Below the pieces are notes generated by a model that did not search any database, was not told the DNA's origin, and saw only the letters and a program-made list of their open reading frames with translations. From JAJEEA01 sp965243615 (GTDB lineage Bacteria > Acidobacteriota > Vicinamibacteria > Vicinamibacterales > UBA8438): 64,000 nt of DNA. Shown piece by piece: positions 9,203 through 15,208 of this stretch (positions are counted from its first letter, which is position 1; each line of letters starts with the position of its first letter). The position numbers and the translations under genes were made by a program. The stretch is from the NCBI GenBank assembly GCA_965243615.1, contig CBDEVO010000003.1, forward strand, positions 1,798,001 to 1,862,000. Reading direction: 5' to 3'.

Positions 9203-9248
9203 CGAAGGTGGGCTCCACCATTGCACGGGGCCGCGGGGAGAACCTGGG

Positions 9249-9587
9249 ATGGCACAGTTGATCACGGTGACCGAGACCGCCGCATCGAAGATTGCGGCGC
9301 TCATGGCGGAAGAGAACAAGGAGAATGCGGGGCTTCGCGTCTTCGTGCAGGGCGGCGGATGCTCCGGCTTTCAGTACGGCCTGATGATCGAGGAAGGCAA
9401 CGGGGACGCCTCGGCCGACAAGGTCTTCGAGTCGAACGGCATCAACCTGTACGTGGATCCCATCAGCGTCCGATACCTGTCCGGCGCGGAGGTCGACTTC
9501 GTCGACAACCTGACCGGCGGGGGATTCACCATCAGGAATCCGAACGCGAAGTCGACCTGCGGCTGCGGGTCGTCGTTCAACGTCTAG
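9249..9587 (+). CDS. erpA: Iron-sulfur cluster insertion protein (ErpA/IscA family)
   Basis: A 112-residue A-type carrier that hands Fe-S clusters to target proteins. The three conserved cysteines are present, one in GGGCSGFQYG and two in STCGCGSSF at the C terminus. Length and the FEVDNLTGGGFTI-like block fit the family; assignment to ErpA rather than IscA or SufA rests on isolated context (no isc or suf genes beside it). It has its own promoter and stands before a Fur-type regulator fused to a ferritin-like domain, so the neighbourhood is iron-related. Confidence 0.92.
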   Translation: MAQLITVTETAASKIAALMAEENKENAGLRVFVQGGGCSGFQYGLMIEEGNGDASADKVFESNGINLYVDPISVRYLSGAEVDFVDNLTGGGFTIRNPNAKSTCGCGSSFNV

Positions 9588-9747
9588 GTCCAGGACCGCG
9601 TACGCCGCGCATGGCGGCGCGGCAGGGCGAAAGCGGCCACCTTCTCCGTAGCGGTCGCCCCCGGACGAACTCCCATTGGCTCGACCGCGGGTGACCGGCG
9701 CCCGGCGCGTGCCGCCACACGGCGGGCGTCGTGTGCCCGGGTTGGCC

Positions 9748-10707
9748 ATGGACTCGCAAACAGAGTACATCGAACGGCTGCGCCCCGCCGGCGGCAAGCG
9801 CTCCGGCAAGCGCGACCTCGTGGTCAGCGTGTTCCTGCGCCAGGAGGGCCACCTGAGCGCGGACGACCTCGTCGACCTGATGCGCGAGGAGGACAAGCGC
9901 ATCAGCCGGGCCACCGTCTACCGCACGCTCCAGTGGATGGTCGACGCGGGCATCGCCCGCAAGGTCGACTTCGGCGAGGGCCGCTTCCGGTTCGAGCACT
10001 CTTACCGCCATCCCCGGCACTTCCATCTCATCTGCAAGTCCTGCAACCGGTCGTCCGAGTTCCTCAGCTCCGACGTCGAGGTGCTGCTGGCCGAGATCGC
10101 CGAGGCCCGCGGCTTCCTCGCGCGCCAGAGCGTGGTGCAGATCTACGGCACCTGCGACGAATGCCAGAAGGGACAGCGGTCGTCGCGCCCCGCCGCGGCC
10201 ACCGAGACGGTGTTCGCCCGCGACGCGTTGCGCATCGCCATCGCGACGGAGCGCAGCGGGCTCGAGTTCTACTCCCGGGGGGCCGGGCTCGTCCGCAACC
10301 CCCGCGCCCGCAAGGTCTTCGAGAGCCTGGCGGCCGAGGAGAAGGAGCACCTGTCGACGCTCGAGGCCCGCTACGAGCGGTTGCGGGCCGAGGACCCGGA
10401 CATCGAGTCGTACCCCACCTTCCTGTACTTCAAGGGGGCGTCGGACGGGCTGTTCGCCGAGGGGGCCGAGCGGCTGCGGAAGGTCGTCGACGACCGCGAG
10501 GCGCTGATGATCGGCATCCGCTGCGAGCGCGCGTCCCACCGGTTCTTCAAGCGGTACGGCGAGCGCTTCGAGGACTCCGAGGGCAAGCGCATCTTCCTGG
10601 AGTTCGCGGACGAGGAGCGTGAGCACCTGCGGTTGCTCATCCGGGAGTACCGGGAGCTGGTCGGCCACGACCGGCCGCGCCGCAGCGGCGCCCTCCCCGT
10701 CGGCTGA
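9748..10707 (+). CDS. Fur-family regulator fused to a rubrerythrin/ferritin-like diiron domain
   Basis: A 319-residue two-domain protein. Residues 1 to about 145 are a Fur-type regulator: a winged helix (ISRATVYRTLQWMVDAGIA), a His-rich sensor segment (HPRHFHLICKSC) and the zinc pairs CKSC and CDEC. Residues from about 165 form a four-helix ferritin-like domain with the full set of diiron ligands: E in ATERSG, EExxH in EEKEHLSTLE, E in RCERASH and ExxH in EEREHLRLL. The regulator could sense iron or peroxide through its own diiron site. ATG at 9748 was preferred to upstream non-ATG starts. It follows erpA by 160 bp. Each domain is secure; the function of the fusion is an inference. Confidence 0.9.
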   Translation: MDSQTEYIERLRPAGGKRSGKRDLVVSVFLRQEGHLSADDLVDLMREEDKRISRATVYRTLQWMVDAGIARKVDFGEGRFRFEHSYRHPRHFHLICKSCNRSSEFLSSDVEVLLAEIAEARGFLARQSVVQIYGTCDECQKGQRSSRPAAATETVFARDALRIAIATERSGLEFYSRGAGLVRNPRARKVFESLAAEEKEHLSTLEARYERLRAEDPDIESYPTFLYFKGASDGLFAEGAERLRKVVDDREALMIGIRCERASHRFFKRYGERFEDSEGKRIFLEFADEEREHLRLLIREYRELVGHDRPRRSGALPVG

Positions 10708-10720
10708 CGGTTCCCTCCGG

Positions 10721-11227
10721 TCACGGCTTCCTCGCCACCACCTGCGCCACTGCGGTCGGGTCCCGGTGCTCCTCGTCGTGCCAGATCCGCCAGGCGGCGA
10801 AGACCCCCCGCAGCTCGCCGGGGCGCAGCAGGTGGTCCGGCGACCGCGGCCCCGTGCCGTGGGCGAGCTGGGCGACCGTGAAGGTTTCGTAGATCACGAA
10901 GCCGCCGCGCCGCACGGCGCCGCGAAGACCGGGCCACAGGGAACGCTGCAGGTAATTGGTGCAGATGATCACGTCGAACCGGTCGCGGGGCAGGGGGGAC
11001 ACCTCCAGGTCCGCGACCCAGAGCCGCGCCGTCGCCCCCTCGCCGCGGGCCCGGCGCAGCCGGCCGAGGTCGCGGTCGACGCCGTAGACCCGGAACCCCG
11101 CCGCGGCGGCGGCCCGGGCGTGCCGCCCGGTGCCGGTCGCCACGTCGAGAACTTCGCGCCGGGTCCCCAGGGGGGCGCGGACTCGGGACAGCCAACGGAC
11201 GACGAAGGCCGAGGGCGCGGCGCTCAT
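10721..11227 (-). CDS. Class I SAM-dependent methyltransferase, TehB-like
   Basis: A 168-residue small cytoplasmic methyltransferase with SAM motif VLDVATGTGRHA, acidic VYGVDRD and the later FDVIICTNYLQRSLW and GGFVIYETFT blocks, which resemble TehB and related thiol or metalloid methyltransferases. No substrate can be read. It is convergent with the Fur-ferritin gene and divergent from the next membrane protein. The 41-bp divergent gap contains the palindrome TGATATCA. Confidence 0.85.
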   Translation of the reverse strand: MSAAPSAFVVRWLSRVRAPLGTRREVLDVATGTGRHARAAAAAGFRVYGVDRDLGRLRRARGEGATARLWVADLEVSPLPRDRFDVIICTNYLQRSLWPGLRGAVRRGGFVIYETFTVAQLAHGTGPRSPDHLLRPGELRGVFAAWRIWHDEEHRDPTAVAQVVARKP

Positions 11228-11268
11228 CGGCCGGGCTCCCCGCCGGAGGTTGATATCATGATCGGCCG

Positions 11269-11742
11269 ATGTCCGCCGCGTTGATCACCGCATCGGTGCT
11301 GTCGCTCGCCGGCCTGCTCGCCAGCTTCGCCCTGGGGTACGTCGCGGCCGCGCCCGAAGAGATCCTGCGTCACGCGACGTTCGCGATCTTCGTGACGCTG
11401 ATGACCCTGCTGGCGCACTCCATGACCATGTTCTACCTCATCGGCAAGGGCCGCGCCATCCGCGACGCGGTCGCCGAGGGCGGGCTCGCGACCGACGCCG
11501 CCGCCCGCGTGTCCGCGTTGCGGGGGCCGGTGTTCAAGCTCGCCACGCTGGCCATGGCCTCGACCATGCTCGTCGCCATCGTGGGCGGCGGCGTCGACAC
11601 CGGCGTCGTCCCCCCCGGGGTGCACGCCTTCCTGGGAATACTCGCGATAGCCGCGGGCGCGGCGGCGCTGCGGGCGATCGTGCATGCCCTGAACGAGTCC
11701 TCCCGCATCGTCGACGAGGTCAACCGCGACCTCGGGGCCTGA
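11269..11742 (+). CDS. Hypothetical four-helix membrane protein
   Basis: A 157-residue protein I do not recognise. Hydrophobic segments near residues 5-27, 38-62, 88-108 and 113-133 suggest four membrane helices; the C-terminal 20 residues are polar and charged. It is directly followed by a HAD phosphatase gene whose GTG start touches its stop codon, so the two are co-translated. Confidence 0.7.
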   Translation: MSAALITASVLSLAGLLASFALGYVAAAPEEILRHATFAIFVTLMTLLAHSMTMFYLIGKGRAIRDAVAEGGLATDAAARVSALRGPVFKLATLAMASTMLVAIVGGGVDTGVVPPGVHAFLGILAIAAGAAALRAIVHALNESSRIVDEVNRDLGA

Positions 11743-12444
11743 GTGGCGCCGGTGTTCTCCAGGATTCTCCTCTTCGACATCGACGGGACGCTGCTGCTGT
11801 CGGGGCGGGCCGGCTACCGCGCGTTGACGAGGACGTTCGAGGAGCTCTTCGGCGTGCCGCGCGGCTTCGACGGCATTCCGGTGGCGGGCCGGACCGACGA
11901 GCTGATTTTGACCGCGGCGGCGGAGCGGGCGGGGGTGGCCGTCGACGCACCGGCGCGGGCCCGCTTTCACCGCCGCTACTGCGAGCTGTTCGCCGAGGAG
12001 ATCCACTTTCCGGGGCCGCGGAAGGGGTTGATGCCCGGTGTGGCCCGGCTGCTCGATGCTCTCGCCCGTACCGACGCGGTGCGGTGCGGGCTCGTCACCG
12101 GCAACTTCGCTCGGCCCGCCCGCATCAAGCTGGAGCACTTCGACGTCTGGCGGTACTTCGGCTTCGGGGCCTACGGGGACGACGCGCCGGTGCGGGACGA
12201 CCTGGTGCCGATCGCCGTCGAGCGGGCCCGCCGGGTCCGGGTCGAGGTGCGGCGGCCGGAGGACGTCGTCGTGATCGGCGACACGCCGCTCGACGTGCAG
12301 TGCGCGGCGGCGGCGGGCGCCCGGTGCGTGGCGGTGGCCACCGGCTCCTACGACGAGCCTGCCTTGCGCGAGACGGGGGCCCACGAGGTGCTGCCGGACT
12401 TCAGCGATACGGAGACGGCTGTCGCAACCCTCCTGGCCGGCTAG
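11743..12444 (+). CDS. HAD-superfamily phosphatase, phosphoglycolate phosphatase-like
   Basis: A 233-residue HAD hydrolase. Motif I is LLFDIDGTLL with the nucleophile and acid-base aspartates, motif II is LVTGN, and motif IV is VVIGDTPLDVQCA. The cap domain is alpha-helical, as in Gph and other C1-cap phosphatases. The GTG start directly abuts the TGA of the membrane-protein gene. The stop codon overlaps the first base of a long palindromic repeat, which may end transcription. The substrate is not determined. Confidence 0.88.
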   Translation: MAPVFSRILLFDIDGTLLLSGRAGYRALTRTFEELFGVPRGFDGIPVAGRTDELILTAAAERAGVAVDAPARARFHRRYCELFAEEIHFPGPRKGLMPGVARLLDALARTDAVRCGLVTGNFARPARIKLEHFDVWRYFGFGAYGDDAPVRDDLVPIAVERARRVRVEVRRPEDVVVIGDTPLDVQCAAAAGARCVAVATGSYDEPALRETGAHEVLPDFSDTETAVATLLAG

Positions 12445-12530
12445 GAGTCTGCGCCGTGGACGGCGCGGACTCCTGGAGGGTTGGTTGGGCGCCCAGCGGA
12501 GCCGGAAGCGACGATGGGCGGGCCAGGTTG
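12444..12530 (+). repeat. Interspersed palindromic repeat, copy 1
   Basis: It begins with a near-perfect hairpin at 12444-12473 (14-bp arms GGAGTCTGCGCCGT / ACGGCGCGGACTCC with one T-G wobble), followed by the shared core GGTTGGTTGGGCGCCCAGCG. It starts on the last base of the HAD stop codon and ends beside the selenocysteine tRNA gene. There is no T-run, so it is not a classical terminator. Confidence 0.8.
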
Positions 12531-12625
12531 GCGGAAGCGCCTGGGAGTCGAACCCAGCCCCCCCGCGTTGGCGGGGGGCGACCGGTTTTGAAGACCGGGA
12601 GGGCCACCGGGCCCCGTTCGCTTCC
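12529..12625 (-). tRNA. selC: tRNA-Sec (anticodon TCA)
   Basis: The reverse strand starts GGAAGCGA and ends CGCTTCC-G-CCA, with discriminator G and encoded CCA. The anticodon stem-loop has TCA in the loop CTTCAAA, flanked by CCGGT / ACCGG. A long variable arm of C and G runs (CGCCCCCCGCC / GGCGGGGGGC-type) and a T arm with GTTCGAC follow. The extended acceptor stem and long variable arm are the hallmarks of bacterial selenocysteine tRNA. At about 97 nt it is far longer than ordinary tRNAs. It implies that the genome decodes UGA as selenocysteine and has selA, selB and selD elsewhere. Confidence 0.95.
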
Positions 12626-12859
12626 TCACCGGCTGCGGCGCCGGTGGTCGACCCGGAAGCGGGGCGGCCAGCGCTGATTCCGGGACCCGAGGCGTCGACC
12701 GCGATCCGCGTCCGTATGACGGCTGGACGGCGTAGCGGTCTCCGGGTAAGGCGTCGGCGGTACAAACCAACACGCAGACCGCACGTCGACTCAGCAACCG
12801 AATTGCGGGCTGCGCTGTAAACGTGCGGCCGCGTCTCGACCGACCGATTCGTGCAGGGA

Positions 12860-12885
12860 GCCGTCCCGTCGTCGGGCGGGACGGC
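12860..12885. terminator. Possible hairpin terminator downstream of the cold-shock gene
   Basis: Arms GCCGTCCC and GGGACGGC with a 10-nt loop lie just after the cold-shock gene stop. No T-run follows on the reverse strand, so factor-independent termination is uncertain. Confidence 0.35.
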
Positions 12886-12897
12886 GCCGGCGAGGCG

Positions 12898-13104
12898 CTA
12901 GCCCTCGATCAGGCGCACTTCACCGGCCCGGGGGCCCTTGGTCGATTCCTCGGTCGTGAACTCGACCCGCTGGCCTTCCCGGAGCAACTCGAAGACTGCT
13001 CCGCGCACGGCGCTGCGGTGGAAGAAGTGCTCGATTCCCCCCTCGTCGCGAATGAACCCGAACCCCTTGTCGATCAAGAGACGTGCGATAGTACCGCTGG
13101 GCAT
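12898..13104 (-). CDS. Cold-shock domain protein
   Basis: A 68-residue single-domain RNA-binding protein. RNP1 (KGFGFIRD) and RNP2 (HFFHRSAV) are intact. Such proteins melt RNA secondary structure in the cold or act as general RNA chaperones. ATG at 13104 is fixed by AAGGAG seven bases upstream; an in-frame extension with nine more residues lacks support. A good promoter lies about 240 bp upstream, so the mRNA carries a long 5' leader as in E. coli cspA. Confidence 0.94.
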   Translation of the reverse strand: MPSGTIARLLIDKGFGFIRDEGGIEHFFHRSAVRGAVFELLREGQRVEFTTEESTKGPRAGEVRLIEG

Positions 13105-13321
13105 GCGAACTCCTTCGATGCCGAATCCCAACCGCCGCGACGGTGCCCAGACGCCTCGTCGGCCAGTCGGGACCTGACGGACGACTCCCCCATCGCAGGC
13201 GGAAGCGGCGCCAGAGCCACCCGCTACCCCCGATGGGGGCGGGTTGCGAGGTCCTCGTAAAACGGAACCACGCGCTTCGGTGCGCCCGACTTCCAGGTTC
13301 GGATCTACACCGAAAGGCGCA

Positions 13322-13351
13322 AGTCTAGTGACGTTTGTCGGTAGAAGTCAA
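13322..13351 (-). promoter_or_regulatory. Predicted promoter of the cold-shock gene
   Basis: On the reverse strand, TTGACT and TAGACT are separated by 18 bp. Transcription would start near 13315, leaving a leader of about 210 nt. The stretch between promoter and gene (13105-13321) holds no other gene. Confidence 0.55.
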
Positions 13352-13436
13352 GCGCAGGCCGGTTGGGCGCGTCCCCGCACGCGGGAAAGGCCCCGCGCCG
13401 GGGGCCGAGGCCGCCTCCACCTCCGCCTCCGCGATA

Positions 13437-13664
13437 CTATTCGGCAGGGGCCGGCGCCTTGGGGGCGGGCTTCGCGACGGGGGGCGGCGCCTTGGGGGCG
13501 GGCTTCGCCGGTTTCGCCGCGGGAAAGGTGGTCCAGAAGTGGCGATTGCAGACCGGGCATTCCCAGAACTGCTGCGGCTGCCACGGATCCTCGGGGCCGG
13601 GATCCCGCAGCGCCATCGGCTCGCCGCATCGCTGGCAACGAACGGAGACGTCGGGGTGGTTCAT
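13437..13664 (-). CDS. Small zinc-ribbon protein with Pro/Ala/Lys tail
   Basis: A 75-residue protein. Two CxxC knuckles (RCQRCGE near residue 10 and ECPVCNRH near 40) form a treble or ribbon zinc site. The C-terminal third repeats the pattern PAPKAPPPVAKPAPKAP, a disordered basic tail that may touch nucleic acid or protein. No enzyme motif is visible. The ATG lies where transcription from the upstream promoter should begin, so the mRNA is probably leaderless. Confidence 0.75.
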   Translation of the reverse strand: MNHPDVSVRCQRCGEPMALRDPGPEDPWQPQQFWECPVCNRHFWTTFPAAKPAKPAPKAPPPVAKPAPKAPAPAE

Positions 13665-13671
13665 AGGCGGG

Positions 13672-13701
13672 ATTGTAGTGTTCCCGCCGGGGCAGTTGCA
13701 A
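13672..13701 (-). promoter_or_regulatory. Predicted leaderless promoter of the zinc-ribbon gene
   Basis: On the reverse strand, TTGCAA and TACAAT are spaced by 18 bp. The TACAAT ends only 7 bp before the ATG, so initiation would fall on or next to the start codon. Confidence 0.5.
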
Positions 13702-13869
13702 TACTCGGCACTCGGCGGTGAAGCCGGCCCCTTGGCCGCCCCCCCGGCGTCCCCGGGAAGCCCATGCGTGGGGCCGGAGCGGGCCGGCCGCCCGCCGACG
13801 GCGTCTTCACCCGTCGAGGGCCGCCGACGCGCGGCAATGCGCCACGATCGAGAGCGAGGATCTGCGAAC

Positions 13870-14511
13870 GTGATTCCCGGGGTCGTGCTGGCCGGCGGAG
13901 CGTCGTCCCGCATGCAGGGCCGTCCGAAGGCGCTCCTCCCGGCGGGGCCGGGACGCGAGACCTTCCTGGAACGCATCGTGTCGACGCTGCGGTCGGGCGG
14001 CGTGGACGACGTGGTGGTCGTGACCGGCCATCACCACGATGCGGTCGGCGGGCGGGCGGCCCTCCTGCGGCCGATGGTCCGGGTGGTCCGCAACCCTCGA
14101 CCCGATCGGGGCCAGCTCTCCTCGCTCCTCGCGGCGCTCGGGGTCGTCGACCATCCCGGCGTGAGGGCGATGCTCGTCACCCTGGTCGATCTGCCCCTGA
14201 TTTCGGCCGCGACGGTACGGGCGGTGCTGGAGGCCTACCGGCGGACCGGCGCTCCCCTCGTGCGCCCGGGGCGGGGCGGCAGGCACGGCCACCCGGTGGT
14301 GTTCGATCGCCGGCTCTTCCGCGAGCTGCGGCAGGCGGATCCGGCGCGCGGCGCCAAGCCGGTGGTGCGCGCGCACGAAGCGGAGGGGTGCGCGGTCGCC
14401 GTCGACGACCCCGGCGCCTTCACCGACGTGGACACGCCCGAGGACTATCGGCGGTGCTTCGGCGTCGCGCCGCCCCTTCCCGGCCCCGCCGGGCCGGCCG
14501 GCGCCGGTTGA
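13870..14511 (+). CDS. MobA/MocA-like nucleotidyltransferase
   Basis: A 213-residue NTP-transferase. The N-terminal signature VVLAGGASSRMQGRPKALL and the metal-binding TLVDLPL block match molybdenum cofactor guanylyl- or cytidylyltransferases, which add a nucleotide to molybdopterin. The late VDDPGAFTDVDTPEDYRR is the family C-terminal motif. GTG at 13870 has GAGGA nine bases upstream; an ATG at 13837 is an alternative. It fits with moaD, moaE and fdhE in the same segment. Whether it makes the GMP or CMP form cannot be decided by eye. Confidence 0.85.
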   Translation: MIPGVVLAGGASSRMQGRPKALLPAGPGRETFLERIVSTLRSGGVDDVVVVTGHHHDAVGGRAALLRPMVRVVRNPRPDRGQLSSLLAALGVVDHPGVRAMLVTLVDLPLISAATVRAVLEAYRRTGAPLVRPGRGGRHGHPVVFDRRLFRELRQADPARGAKPVVRAHEAEGCAVAVDDPGAFTDVDTPEDYRRCFGVAPPLPGPAGPAGAG

Positions 14512-14547
14512 TTGCCGGACGGCAACCGGATAGAATGAAAATCGGCT

Positions 14548-14623
14548 GGGCCAGTGGCGCAGTTGGGAGCGCGCGTGAATGGCATTCACGAGGTCACGGG
14601 TTCGACCCCCGTCTGGTCCACCA
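14548..14623 (+). tRNA. tRNA-Ala (anticodon GGC)
   Basis: The acceptor stem GGGCCAG pairs with CTGGTCC; the anticodon stem-loop CGTGA-ATGGCAT-TCACG gives anticodon GGC. The T arm is ACGGG-TTCGACC-CCCGT. Discriminator A and encoded CCA end the gene. No integrase or attachment-site duplication is seen beside it. Confidence 0.96.
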
Positions 14624-14706
14624 TCCCTTCCTCTTCGGTCTTCCCCCGACACCCGCTGAAACGTCGCCCATGTTCCGGAACGGCGCATTGCCGGTCGGGG
14701 CGGGGC

Positions 14707-14949
14707 TCAGTTCCCGGCCGACCGGCCGTTCGGGTCGAACCGTAGCGCCGACGAGCGGTGCGCGAGGGCCAGCCATTCGGCCAGCCGCTCGACCGCCTGC
14801 TCGGGCGTCTCGCCGTAGAAGGGCATCAGGGCCGTCGGTCCGCCTGGTACGCCGACCAGGTAGGCGCGCCACCGGTCCGGGTCGACCAGGGCCGCCTCGA
14901 TGACGTAGCGGCGATCGTTGATGGCGCGTTCGAAACGATGAGCGGGCAC
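14707..14949 (-). CDS. Small hypothetical protein
   Basis: An 80-residue protein with no recognised motif; it starts VPAHRFERAINDRRYVIEA and contains a compact alpha/beta-looking core (PFYGETPEQAVERLAEWLALAH). The frame extends upstream to 15057, but that extra part is AT-richer and contains a strong promoter (TTGATC, TACAAT), so GTG at 14949 is the likelier start. It lies between tRNA-Ala and the divergent addB gene. Confidence 0.6.
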   Translation of the reverse strand: MPAHRFERAINDRRYVIEAALVDPDRWRAYLVGVPGGPTALMPFYGETPEQAVERLAEWLALAHRSSALRFDPNGRSAGN

Positions 14950-14999
14950 GGTCTTGGGAGTTGAACGATTGAATTTTCGAGTGCGACAGTGAGAAGGGG

Positions 15000-15027
15000 A
15001 TTGTAGCCGGCTGGCGGTGTCGATCAA
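15000..15027 (-). promoter_or_regulatory. Predicted promoter of the small gene beside tRNA-Ala
   Basis: On the reverse strand, TTGATC and TACAAT are separated by 16 bp. Transcription would start near 14993, about 45 nt before the GTG at 14949. The rest of the divergent gap to addB (15028-15208) has an A8 run and a lone DnaA-box-like TTTTCCACA; I see no gene in it. Confidence 0.55.
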
Positions 15028-15208
15028 GCGAAGGAAGGTACGAAGACCGATCCACACCCTCCCGGTTGCGGGCGGCGATGCCCTTGGTCCCGGCAGAAAA
15101 AAAACTCTCCTTCACTGGTGATTCACACTCTGTGCACATGAATTGCACAGCTTTTCCACAGCCCGTGCAGACCGGCGCGCCGCGGACCTCCGGGCGGACC
15201 GCCCCGCC

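Noticed and set aside
12444..12473. Repeat hairpin as a factor-independent terminator
   Set aside because: The stem is strong but no T-run follows, and the same hairpin appears in positions and orientations where termination is not expected, so it is listed as a repeat.
14548..14623. tRNA-Ala as the attachment site of an integrated element
   Set aside because: No repeat of the tRNA 3' end and no integrase lie nearby; the mobile region is 28 kb or more away.
15090..15165. Possible replication origin (A-run and DnaA-box-like TTTTCCACA)
   Set aside because: Only one box fits, there is no cluster, and dnaA, dnaN or gyrB are not nearby.
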